11,638 nt of DNA from the NCBI GenBank assembly GCA_018711415.1, contig DVIJ01000002.1:1-11638 (forward strand). The letters run 5' to 3'. This document shows, piece by piece, positions 1 to 6,816 of the stretch (position 1 is its first letter; every line of letters starts with the position of its first letter). The DNA is from Scatomorpha merdavium (lineage in GTDB: Bacteria; Bacillota; Clostridia; Oscillospirales; Oscillospiraceae). A model generated the notes under the pieces. That model was given only the letters and a program-made list of their open reading frames with translations, did no database searches and was not told the DNA's origin. Both the position numbers and the translations under genes were made by a program.

Positions 1-578
1 AGCCCACGAACCACAAGGTCTACGGCGAGTGCACGGCGGTGCTCGCCGGCGACGCGCTGCAGGCGGAGGCCTTCGGGACGATCCTGCGCTCGGAGCTGCC
101 GGCGGAGCGGCGCGCGGCCTGCTCGGAGCACCTGGCGAACGCGGCGGGCGTGGACGGCATCTGCGGCGGGCAGTTCATGGACATGCTCTCGGAACACCCG
201 GAGGACGAGAGCTGGCTCACGGACCTCCAGGCCCGCAAGACGGGCAGCCTGCTTTCCGCGGCCTGCGCCATGGGCGCGGCGGCGGCCGGGGCCGGGGAGG
301 AAAAGACCGAGCTCGCCTTCCGCTACGGCGCGGCGCTGGGCGCGGCCTTCCAGATCCGGGACGACATGCTGGACGTCCTCAGCACCGAGGCCGAGCTGGG
401 CAAGCCCATCGGCTCGGACGCCGAGGAGGGCAAGCTCACATTCATGTCCCTCTACGGCGAGGAAAAATGTGCGCAGATGGTGCGGCGTATCACGGAGCTG
501 GCCGTGTCGCTGGCGAAGGAGCTGGGCTCGGACTTCCTGGCCGAGCTGGCGCTCCGCCTGTCGGACAGAAGAAGCTGA
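1..578 (+). CDS. ispA: Polyprenyl (farnesyl) diphosphate synthase, 3' part
   Basis: Partial gene; the 5' end lies outside the window and the first whole codon is at base 3. The product condenses isopentenyl diphosphate with allylic diphosphates to make geranyl/farnesyl diphosphate in the cytosol. The visible protein begins PTNHKVYGE, the stretch that normally follows the first Asp-rich motif (DDxxD plus RRGKP), so that motif is just off the edge. The visible part holds LAGDAL, KTGSLL, the second Asp-rich motif in FQIRDDMLD, and GKPIGSDAEEGK, which binds diphosphate through Mg2+. It ends normally at TGA 576-578 after a typical helical C-terminus. A GTG at base 39 is internal, not the start. 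Upstream neighbours in this clostridial order are usually xseA and xseB. An intrinsic terminator follows at 615-650. The exact chain length of the product (C10, C15 or C20) cannot be read from this part. Confidence 0.95.
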   Translation, partial: PTNHKVYGECTAVLAGDALQAEAFGTILRSELPAERRAACSEHLANAAGVDGICGGQFMDMLSEHPEDESWLTDLQARKTGSLLSAACAMGAAAAGAGEEKTELAFRYGAALGAAFQIRDDMLDVLSTEAELGKPIGSDAEEGKLTFMSLYGEEKCAQMVRRITELAVSLAKELGSDFLAELALRLSDRRS

Positions 579-614
579 AGGAAATTATGCAAGGTGTATG
601 AATATGCAGTTAGA

Positions 615-650
615 CCGCCCGGTTCGTATTGAAAAACCGGGCGGGTTTTG
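615..650 (+). terminator. Intrinsic terminator after ispA
   Basis: A 10-bp perfect GC-rich stem (CCGCCCGGTT 615-624 with AACCGGGCGG 635-644) and a 10-nt loop are followed by GTTTTG. The T run is short (four Ts), so termination may be incomplete and dxs may still receive some read-through. The loop contains part of a candidate -35 element for dxs. Confidence 0.8.
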
Positions 651-657
651 TTAATAT
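629..657 (+). promoter_or_regulatory. Candidate sigma-A promoter for dxs
   Basis: TTGAAA at 629-634 (5 of 6 matches to TTGACA) and TAATAT at 652-657 (4 of 6 matches to TATAAT) are separated by exactly 17 nt. Transcription would start near 664, giving a leader of about 50 nt before the dxs start. The -35 begins in the loop of the ispA terminator and runs up to its 3' arm. Identified by consensus only. Confidence 0.5.
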
Positions 658-694
658 GGTATAAGGACCAGTGTTGCCGGAACGGAGGCAAAAA

Positions 695-727
695 ATGTTA
701 AGAGGTATCGGCTTTGGCTTTGCTTGA
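695..727 (+). other. Possible 10-codon leader ORF overlapping the dxs start
   Basis: ATG at 695 reads MLRGIGFGFA and stops at TGA 725-727. It overlaps the dxs start codon (TTG 714) in another frame. It is preceded by GGAGG at 684-688 with 6 nt spacing, a better ribosome binding site than the one dxs itself has. It could couple translation into dxs, act as a leader peptide, or be a chance ATG. It is not homologous to the usual Dxs N-terminus, so a simple start-site error is less likely. Confidence 0.35.
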
Positions 728-2543
728 AAATATAAATGATATATCCGACCTGCGCGCTCTGCCCCGGGAGCAGCTCCCGGAGCTCTGCCGCGAGATACGG
801 AGCTTTCTCATAGAAAACGTGTCCCGGACTGGGGGCCACCTGGCCTCGAACCTGGGGACGGTGGAGCTCTGCGTTGCGCTCGACCGCGTGTACGACCCAT
901 ATAGAGACAGGCTGGTGTTCGACGTGGGGCACCAGTGTTATACGCACAAACTGCTGACGGGCCGCCGCGCGGGCTTCGCGGGGCTGAGGCAGTACGGCGG
1001 GATGTCGGGCTTTCCGAAGCCCTCGGAGAGCGGGGCGGACGCCTTCATCGCGGGCCACGCCTCGAACAGCGTTTCCGTGGCGCTGGGCATGGCCCGGGCG
1101 CGGACAAGGCTGGGCGGGGACTATGACGTCGCCGCCGTCATAGGCGACGGCGCGCTCACGGGCGGCCTGGCCTATGAGGGCCTTTCGAACGCGGGGCAGT
1201 CCGGAGAACCGCTCGTGGTCGTCCTGAACGACAACGCAATGTCGATCGGCTCGAACGTCGGCGGCATGGCGAAGCTCCTGAGCCGGATGCGCGTGAAGCC
1301 GGGCTACTTCCGCTTCAAGCGCTGGTACAGGAGCACGGTGGGCCGTGTGAAGCCGGTGTACGAGCTCTCGCACCGGCTGAAGGAGGGCGTCAAGGAGGCC
1401 ATCCTGCCGGAGAATATGTTCGACGACCTCGGCTTTTACTACCTCGGCCCCGTGGACGGACACGACGTGGAGGCGCTGGAAAGCGCGCTTGCCTGGGCGC
1501 GCGAGATGCGCGTGCCTGTGCTGCTGCACGTCATAACGCGGAAGGGCCGCGGCTACCCGCGCGCGGAGCTGGACCCGGAGCGCTACCACGGTGTCGGACC
1601 CTTCGACCCGGAAAAGGGCGTGGTGAAGGGAAACGGCGGGAGCTTTTCCGCTGTCATAGGCAAGGCGCTGTGCCGGGCCGCGGAGCGGGACGCGCGCGTC
1701 TCGGCGCTGACGGCCGCAATGGCGGACGGGACGGGCCTTTCGGACTTTGCAAAGCGCTTTCCGGAGCGCTTCTACGACACGGGCATAGCGGAGGGCCACA
1801 CTGTCTCGATGGCGGCGGGCATGGCGAAAGAGGGCCTCATACCCGTGGCCTGCGTCTACTCGAGCTTTCTGCAGCGCGGCTTCGACATGCTCATACACGA
1901 CGTCGCCCTGCTGCGGCTGCACGTCGTGCTCGGCGTGGACAGGGCGGGCCTCGTCGGGGAGGACGGCGAGACGCACCACGGCCTTTTCGACATAGCCTAC
2001 CTCGGCGCGGTGCCGGGGATGACCGTCTGGTGTCCGGCGTCCTTCCGGGAGGCGGAGGACATGCTCGAATACGCGCTCTTCAAGGAGACCGGGCCGGTCG
2101 CCGTGAGGTACCCCCGCGGCGGCGAGGGCGGCTATAAGGACGGCGGCGCGGAGCCCTGGAAGCTCCTGCGCGGGGGGCGCGACCTCACGATAGCCGCCTA
2201 CGGGACGATGGTGAACGAGGCGCTCTCGGCGGCGGAGCTGCTGGAGTCTGAGGGCATTTCCGCGGAAATAATAAAGCTCGGCCGCGTACTGCCGCTGGAG
2301 GCGGAGCCGGTCATAGCCTCCGCAAAGCGGACGGGCGCGCTTGTCGTGGCGGAGGAGGTCTGTTCCTCGGGCTGCATAGGCGGGCGGATACTCGCCGAGG
2401 CGGGGCCGGACGCGGGCTTCAGGGCGCGGCTTTTGAACCTGGGCGAGGGCATAGTCGGCCAGGGCGGAACGGAAAAACTGCGCGCGCTCTGCGGCATAGA
2501 CGCCGCGGGCATAGCGGCGGCGGCAAAGGAGCTGAGGGCATGA
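714..2543 (+). CDS. dxs: 1-deoxy-D-xylulose-5-phosphate synthase
   Basis: This thiamine-diphosphate enzyme joins pyruvate and glyceraldehyde 3-phosphate into DXP, the first step of the MEP isoprenoid pathway; DXP also feeds thiamine and pyridoxal synthesis. At 609 residues it is of normal length. Visible are SRTGGHLASNLG (His42), DVGHQ (His73), the ThDP/Mg motif GDGALTGG (144-151) ending at NDN (172-174), the ThDP-activating glutamate in GIAEGH (Glu360), and DRAGLVGEDG followed by THHG (409-423). The C-terminal transketolase-like domain is complete. The start is TTG 714: an in-frame stop at 699-701 rules out anything further upstream, and AGAGGT at 701-706 sits about 8 nt before it; TTG 720 is an alternative. 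The stop overlaps the tlyA start by 4 nt (ATGA). Most homologues read AEQH or AEEH around the catalytic Glu; here it is AEGH followed by TVS. Confidence 0.97.
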   Translation: MALLENINDISDLRALPREQLPELCREIRSFLIENVSRTGGHLASNLGTVELCVALDRVYDPYRDRLVFDVGHQCYTHKLLTGRRAGFAGLRQYGGMSGFPKPSESGADAFIAGHASNSVSVALGMARARTRLGGDYDVAAVIGDGALTGGLAYEGLSNAGQSGEPLVVVLNDNAMSIGSNVGGMAKLLSRMRVKPGYFRFKRWYRSTVGRVKPVYELSHRLKEGVKEAILPENMFDDLGFYYLGPVDGHDVEALESALAWAREMRVPVLLHVITRKGRGYPRAELDPERYHGVGPFDPEKGVVKGNGGSFSAVIGKALCRAAERDARVSALTAAMADGTGLSDFAKRFPERFYDTGIAEGHTVSMAAGMAKEGLIPVACVYSSFLQRGFDMLIHDVALLRLHVVLGVDRAGLVGEDGETHHGLFDIAYLGAVPGMTVWCPASFREAEDMLEYALFKETGPVAVRYPRGGEGGYKDGGAEPWKLLRGGRDLTIAAYGTMVNEALSAAELLESEGISAEIIKLGRVLPLEAEPVIASAKRTGALVVAEEVCSSGCIGGRILAEAGPDAGFRARLLNLGEGIVGQGGTEKLRALCGIDAAGIAAAAKELRA

Positions 2544-3340
2544 GCGGCGTCAGGCTGGACCAGAGGCTGGTAGAGCTCGGCCATTTCGAGAGCCGGGAAA
2601 AGGCCCGCGCGACGATAATGAGCGGCCTCGTCTACGTGAACGGCCAGAAGGCGGACAAGCCCGGCCTGGCCGTGAAGGAGGACGCGAAGATAGAAGTCCG
2701 CGGCGCGGCCTGCCCCTATGTCTCGCGGGGCGGCTTCAAGCTGGAGAAGGCGCTGCGCGTGTTCCCGATCTCGCCGGAGGGAAAGGTCTGCATAGACTGC
2801 GGCGCCTCGACGGGAGGCTTCACGGACGTGCTGCTCAAAAACGGCGCGGCTCGGGTCTACGCCGTGGACGTGGGCTACGGCCAGCTGGCCTGGAGCCTCC
2901 GGAGCGACCCCAGGGTCGTCACCATGGAGCGCACGAACGCGCGCAGCCTCACGCCGGAGATGTTCCCGGAGCCGATGGACATGGCGGTGATGGACCTTTC
3001 GTTCATCTCGGTGCGGCTGGTGCTGCCGGCGGTGCGGGAGCTGCTGCGCCCTGGCGCGCCGGCGGTCTGCCTCATAAAGCCGCAGTTCGAGGCCGGGCGC
3101 GAGGACGTCGGCAAAAAGGGCGTCGTGCGGGACAGCGCCGTGCACGAGCGCGTGCTGCGCGAATTCCTGGACTTTGCCCCCGGCGCGGGCTACACGGTCA
3201 TGGGCCTGGATTTTTCGCCCGTGCGCGGCCCGGAGGGGAACATAGAATACCTGGCTTACCTCAAGAAAGGCGCGTTCGAAGCGCCCATCCCGGACGCGGC
3301 GGCGGTGGTCGCGGCGTCCCACAGAGAGCTGGCGAAGTGA
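2540..3340 (+). CDS. tlyA: TlyA family rRNA 2'-O-methyltransferase
   Basis: The 266-residue protein has an N-terminal S4 RNA-binding domain (about 4-60, RLDQRLVELG then VYVNG) and a C-terminal FtsJ-type methyltransferase domain. The latter shows RGGFKLEKAL (63-72, Lys67), SAM-binding motif I DCGASTGGFTD (86-96), MDLSF (Asp152) and IKPQFE (Lys180, Glu184), consistent with the K-D-K-E catalytic set of 2'-O-methyltransferases. TlyA in mycobacteria methylates 16S C1409 and 23S C1920 and determines capreomycin sensitivity; the 'hemolysin' name is historical. Whether this homologue modifies both subunits is inference. ATG 2540 overlaps the dxs stop by 4 nt, so translation is probably coupled. The stop TGA shares one base with the nadK ATG. 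Confidence 0.94.
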   Translation: MSGVRLDQRLVELGHFESREKARATIMSGLVYVNGQKADKPGLAVKEDAKIEVRGAACPYVSRGGFKLEKALRVFPISPEGKVCIDCGASTGGFTDVLLKNGAARVYAVDVGYGQLAWSLRSDPRVVTMERTNARSLTPEMFPEPMDMAVMDLSFISVRLVLPAVRELLRPGAPAVCLIKPQFEAGREDVGKKGVVRDSAVHERVLREFLDFAPGAGYTVMGLDFSPVRGPEGNIEYLAYLKKGAFEAPIPDAAAVVAASHRELAK

Positions 3341-4182
3341 TGAAAAAGATCGTGCTGTCACCCAACCCCTACCGCGACCGCGGCCTGGTCCTGACCTACA
3401 GGGCCAAGGAGCTGCTGGAGCGCGATGGGAGGCAGACGGTGGTCGCGCCCGTGTTCGTGGAGGTCCCGGGCGATTCAAACATGGTCCCGCTGCGCCGCGC
3501 GGTGGAGGATGCGGAGATGATAATCTCCTTCGGCGGGGACGGGACCTTCCTGCACGTTGCGCGGCAGACCCTGGGCCTGCCCATCCCGCTGCTGGGCGTG
3601 AACGTGGGGACAAAGGGCTTCATGGCGGGCCTGGAGCCGGAGGACCTGGAGCTGGTCCGGCGCGCGGCGTCGGGCGGCTACAGGCGCAGCCTCCGCATGA
3701 TGCTGGACGTGGAGCTGCTCAAGTCGGACGGCGAGGTCCTGCGCGACTGCGCGCTGAACGACGCCGTCGTGAAGAGCGACGTGAACTGTATAAACCTCAC
3801 CGTCCTCGCGGACGGGACGGAGATAACGGGCTTCGCCGGGGACGGGGTCATCGTGGCGACGCCTACGGGCTCGACGGCGTATTCGATGTCCGCGGGCGGC
3901 CCCATCGTGGAGCCGGAGGCCGAAAACATCATCGTAACGCCCATCTGCGCGCACGTCATGGCGGCGAAGAGCTTTGTGCTTGCCCCGGAGCGGACGGTGA
4001 CGGTGGAGCCGGAGCGGCTGCACGGCAAGCGGGTCGTCCTCTCGGTGGACGGCTCGGAGGGCCTGCCCCTCTCCCCGGGCGACGAGGTCAGGATACGCAG
4101 GTCGGAAAACACGGTGATAATGGCGGATATGGAGGTAAGGAGCTTTTACGACACGGCCATGGGCAAGCTGAGCCGCCCCTGA
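3340..4182 (+). CDS. nadK: NAD kinase
   Basis: NAD kinase phosphorylates NAD at the 2' position of its adenosine ribose, the source of cellular NADP. The 280-residue protein has the ATP/NAD-binding GGDGTFLHVAR (65-75), GVNVGTKGF (86-94), the ND pair in LNDAVV (140-141) and the hallmark GDGVIVATPTGSTAYS (167-182) followed by AGGPIV, all intact. I chose ATG 3340 because it overlaps the tlyA stop by one base (TGATG), the usual coupled arrangement; GTG 3337 would add one residue. An AGAGAG about 11 nt upstream is a weak binding site, which fits coupling. Length is normal for bacterial NadK (270-300). No terminator follows; argR begins 57 nt downstream. Confidence 0.96.
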   Translation: MKKIVLSPNPYRDRGLVLTYRAKELLERDGRQTVVAPVFVEVPGDSNMVPLRRAVEDAEMIISFGGDGTFLHVARQTLGLPIPLLGVNVGTKGFMAGLEPEDLELVRRAASGGYRRSLRMMLDVELLKSDGEVLRDCALNDAVVKSDVNCINLTVLADGTEITGFAGDGVIVATPTGSTAYSMSAGGPIVEPEAENIIVTPICAHVMAAKSFVLAPERTVTVEPERLHGKRVVLSVDGSEGLPLSPGDEVRIRRSENTVIMADMEVRSFYDTAMGKLSRP

Positions 4183-4225
4183 GCCGCGCAGTCGAGGGCC
4201 AATTCAGGCGGGGACGCCGGGGAAT

Positions 4226-4233
4226 AGGAGGAG
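4226..4233 (+). promoter_or_regulatory. Strong ribosome binding site of argR
   Basis: AGGAGGAG ends 5 nt before ATG 4239 and fixes the argR start. The 56-nt nadK-argR gap shows no clear promoter or terminator. A single ATTCA half-site of the ARG box type lies at 4202-4206 without a partner. Confidence 0.8.
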
Positions 4234-4238
4234 TTTCA

Positions 4239-4688
4239 ATGAAAACGGCAAGGCAGGGCATCATCCTGGAGATAATCGCATCCAGGGACATCGAGACTCA
4301 GAACCAGCTGATGGAAGCGCTCTCGGAGCGCGGGGTCAAGAGCACGCAGGCGACTCTGTCGAGGGACATAAAGGAGCTTCGCCTGGTAAAGGAGCTGTCC
4401 ACCAGCGGGCGTTACCGCTACGCCCAGCCCGCGCACGACGAGTCCGCGGGCCACAATGAGAAGCTGCGCAAGATATTCAAGGAGGGCGTCGTGTCCTGCG
4501 ACACGGCGATGAACCTCATCGTGCTCAAGACCCTGCCGGGCCTGGCCTCCGCGGCCAGCTCGGCCATGGACGGGATGGAGATGAGCGCGCTGGTCGGCAC
4601 CGTCGCCGGGGACGACACGGTGTTCATAGCCATGAAGGACGTGCGGAGCGCCGAGCAGTTCTGTGAGGAGATAAAAAAGCTGTTCTGA
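4239..4688 (+). CDS. argR: Arginine repressor ArgR/AhrC
   Basis: This arginine-responsive regulator represses arginine biosynthesis and, in Bacillus, activates catabolism; it works as an L-arginine-bound hexamer. The 149 residues split into an N-terminal winged helix-turn-helix (1-70; QATLSRDIKELRLVK at 37-51 is the recognition region) and a C-terminal oligomerisation/arginine-binding domain (85-149) with the conserved GTVAGDDTVFI (120-130), whose paired aspartates bind arginine. Length is typical. Start ATG 4239 has an excellent ribosome binding site. The position between nadK and recN is conserved in Clostridia. No arginine genes are nearby, so targets lie elsewhere. No full ARG box is visible upstream, so autoregulation is not supported. 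Confidence 0.96.
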   Translation: MKTARQGIILEIIASRDIETQNQLMEALSERGVKSTQATLSRDIKELRLVKELSTSGRYRYAQPAHDESAGHNEKLRKIFKEGVVSCDTAMNLIVLKTLPGLASAASSAMDGMEMSALVGTVAGDDTVFIAMKDVRSAEQFCEEIKKLF

Positions 4689-4710
4689 GCGGGAAAGAGG
4701 CAGGCAGGTC

Positions 4711-6390
4711 ATGCTGAGAGAGCTGCACATAGAGAATATCGCGGTGATAGAGCGCGCGGACATAGAGCCCGGCGCCGGCCTGAACGTCCTGACGGGCGAG
4801 ACCGGCGCTGGCAAGAGCATCGTCATAGACTCGCTGGAGGCGGTGCTGGGCGCGCGGGCGAGCCGCGAGCTGGTGCGCACGGGCGCGGCGCGCGCGTCTG
4901 TGACGGCGGCGTTCACAGCGGATAACGCAGAGGACTGGCTCGAGGAAAACGGCCTGGACGCGGAGGACGGCGTCATCATCCGCCGCCGCGTGAGCCAGGA
5001 CGGGAAGAGCTCGGCCCAGGTGAACGGGGTCCCGGTGGCAGCGGCGGAGCTGCGCGCTCTGGGCTCCGGGCTCCTGGACATCCACGGCCAGAACGACGGC
5101 AGGCAGCTCATGGACGAGACTCGGCACCGCGACTATTTGGACGGCTTTGCGGGCATGGCGGAGCAGCTTTCGCGGCACCGGGAGCTGTATTCGGCCTACA
5201 GGGAGACGGCGGCGCAGCTGCGCCGGCTGGACGAGGCCGAATCGGAGCGCGAGCGGCGCGAGCGGGACCTGCGCCAGACGGCGGAGGAGCTGGGCGCGGC
5301 GAACATACGCCCCGGTGAGGAGGAGAGCCTTTCCTCGCGGCGGGAGCTTTTGCGCAACGCGGAGAAACTGCGCGAGGCGCTGGACGCGGCGTATGAGGCG
5401 CTCTACGGCGGCGAGGGCAGCGCGGCGGAGCAGGCGGGCGGGGCCTCTGCCTGGACGGAGCGCGCGGCGGCGCTGGCCCCGGAGCTGGACGAGGCCCTGG
5501 CGGAGATCGAGCAGGCCCGGAGCAACATCGAGGACGCAGCGGAGCGCCTGAGGGACTTCCGGGAGGGGCTGGACTTTTCACCCGGGGAATATGACGCGCT
5601 GGAGACCAGACTGAGCCAGCTCCGGAGACTGGAGAAGAAATACGGCCGGGACGAGGCCGGGCTCGCGGAGCTGCTGGAGAGCGCGCAGAGGGGCCTGGAG
5701 GAGCTGGATTCCTCGGCCGAGCGGCGTACGCAGCTCGAAGCGGAGCTTGCAAAAAGGAAAAAAGCGGCGTATAATTCCGCAAAAGAGCTGTCAAAACTGA
5801 GAAAGGCGGCGGGGGAAGAGCTGCGCGAGCGGATAGAGCTCGGGCTGCGCGAACTTTCAATGCCCTCGGTGCGCTTTGAGGCGGAGATAGTCCCAATGCA
5901 GGGCGAGCCCGGCTTCGACGAGAGCGGCATGGACGAGGTCCGCTTCCTCATGTCCGCGAACGCGGGCGAGACGCCCGGGCGGATATCGAAGATCGCCTCC
6001 GGCGGCGAGCTGGCGCGCATCATGCTGGTGATGAAGGACGTGCTCTCCGAGCGCGACGGGGTCCCGGCGATGGTGTTCGACGAGATAGACGAGGGCGTCT
6101 CCGGCATAGCGGCGCAGCGCGTGGCGGAAAAGCTGGCGCGCCTGGCGCGGAAAAAGCAGGTCATCTGCGTGACGCACCTCCCGCAGATCGCGGCGATGGC
6201 AGATACGCACTTCCTCATTGAAAAAACAGAGAGAGACGGCAGAACTTATACGAAGGTCACGCCCCTGGAGCGCGAGGGCCGGATAAGGGAGCTCGCGCGC
6301 CTGCACGGGGGCGACAACGTGACGGAGACTACGCTCGCGAGCGCGGCAGAGCAGCTCGACGCGGCGTACAAATACAAAGGGGGATTGTGA
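4711..6390 (+). CDS. recN: DNA repair protein RecN
   Basis: RecN is an SMC-like ATPase that gathers and holds DNA ends during double-strand break repair. The 559-residue protein is of family length and has the split ABC ATPase: Walker A GETGAGKS (29-36), DIHGQNDGRQLM (about 124-135), a long Glu/Arg/Ala-rich coiled-coil middle (about 150-390), the ABC signature SGGEL (430-434), Walker B VFDEID (455-460, Asp457/Glu458) and THLPQIA with the switch His489. ATG 4711 lies 22 nt after the argR stop, with AAAGAGG about 10 nt upstream. The last codons carry the ribosome binding site for the next gene, and the two genes are separated by one base. The argR-recN pair is classic for Firmicutes. The coiled coil is very GC-rich and produces long antisense reading frames that are not genes. 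Confidence 0.97.
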   Translation: MLRELHIENIAVIERADIEPGAGLNVLTGETGAGKSIVIDSLEAVLGARASRELVRTGAARASVTAAFTADNAEDWLEENGLDAEDGVIIRRRVSQDGKSSAQVNGVPVAAAELRALGSGLLDIHGQNDGRQLMDETRHRDYLDGFAGMAEQLSRHRELYSAYRETAAQLRRLDEAESERERRERDLRQTAEELGAANIRPGEEESLSSRRELLRNAEKLREALDAAYEALYGGEGSAAEQAGGASAWTERAAALAPELDEALAEIEQARSNIEDAAERLRDFREGLDFSPGEYDALETRLSQLRRLEKKYGRDEAGLAELLESAQRGLEELDSSAERRTQLEAELAKRKKAAYNSAKELSKLRKAAGEELRERIELGLRELSMPSVRFEAEIVPMQGEPGFDESGMDEVRFLMSANAGETPGRISKIASGGELARIMLVMKDVLSERDGVPAMVFDEIDEGVSGIAAQRVAEKLARLARKKQVICVTHLPQIAAMADTHFLIEKTERDGRTYTKVTPLEREGRIRELARLHGGDNVTETTLASAAEQLDAAYKYKGGL

Positions 6391-6391
6391 T

Positions 6392-6781
6392 ATGACTCAC
6401 GGAGAAAAGGCTGCGGAGCTGAAAAAAACTCTCAACTGCGCGCAGAGCGTGGCGGTATCGCTGAGCGACCTGTGCGGTCTGGATGAAAAAACCGCGGCGG
6501 TCATAAGCACGGGCTTCGGCGGGGGCCTGCGCTGCGGCGAGGCCTGCGGCGCCTATTGCGGAGCGGTCCTGGCCCTTAGCATGACCCTGGGCGCGGACGG
6601 CATGGGCAAGCCGGGCGGCCCCGTGGCCGTGGCGGCAAAGGAGCTCTCAACTCAGTTCAAGGAGAAGTTCGGCGCGATCCGCTGTGAGGACCTGCTGGCC
6701 CTCTCCGGCGGGGACCACAGCGTATGTAACGGCTTCTGCGCCTGGTGCGCGGACAAGGCCGCCGAGCTGATAGGCAAGTAA
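6392..6781 (+). CDS. C_GCAxxG_C_C family putative redox/metal protein
   Basis: This small soluble protein (129 residues) matches the C_GCAxxG_C_C family, a set of putative redox-active or metal-binding proteins of unknown function common in anaerobes. It has nine cysteines: NCAQSV (Cys16), Cys28, the core GGGLRCGEACGAYCGA (Cys48, 52, 56), Cys98, and a C-terminal VCNGFCAWC (Cys112, 116, 119). The CxxxCxxxC core and the CxxxCxxC tail could hold a metal or an iron-sulfur cluster, but this is inference. No signal peptide or membrane segment is seen. ATG 6392 starts one base after the recN stop, with AAAGGGGGA (6376-6384) inside recN as its ribosome binding site, so it is probably translated from the same message. 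Family members often contain a simpler cysteine pattern; the extra tail cysteines are noteworthy. Confidence 0.85.
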   Translation: MTHGEKAAELKKTLNCAQSVAVSLSDLCGLDEKTAAVISTGFGGGLRCGEACGAYCGAVLALSMTLGADGMGKPGGPVAVAAKELSTQFKEKFGAIRCEDLLALSGGDHSVCNGFCAWCADKAAELIGK

Positions 6782-6816
6782 AAACCGAAAAATTAAGGAA
6801 TAAAGGGGAAAGATCG

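Noticed and set aside
651..1979. 442-residue open frame antisense to dxs
   Set aside because: It lies opposite an unambiguous Dxs, has low-complexity Arg/His/Ala-rich content and no recognisable domain; such frames arise from strong third-position GC bias.
2198..3613. 471-residue antisense frame across dxs, tlyA and nadK
   Set aside because: Arg/Pro/Ser-rich composition typical of a shadow frame, spanning three real genes.
4183..4238. ARG box for autoregulation of argR
   Set aside because: Only one ATTCA half-site is visible; the paired TGAAT half is missing.
5108..5896. Antisense frame within recN
   Set aside because: Pro/Arg/Ala-rich low-complexity translation of the GC-rich coiled-coil coding region.
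6745..6816. N-terminal extension of TyrS into the upstream gene
   Set aside because: The added residues overlap the upstream coding region, and ATG 6817 aligns the family residues exactly and has a ribosome binding site.
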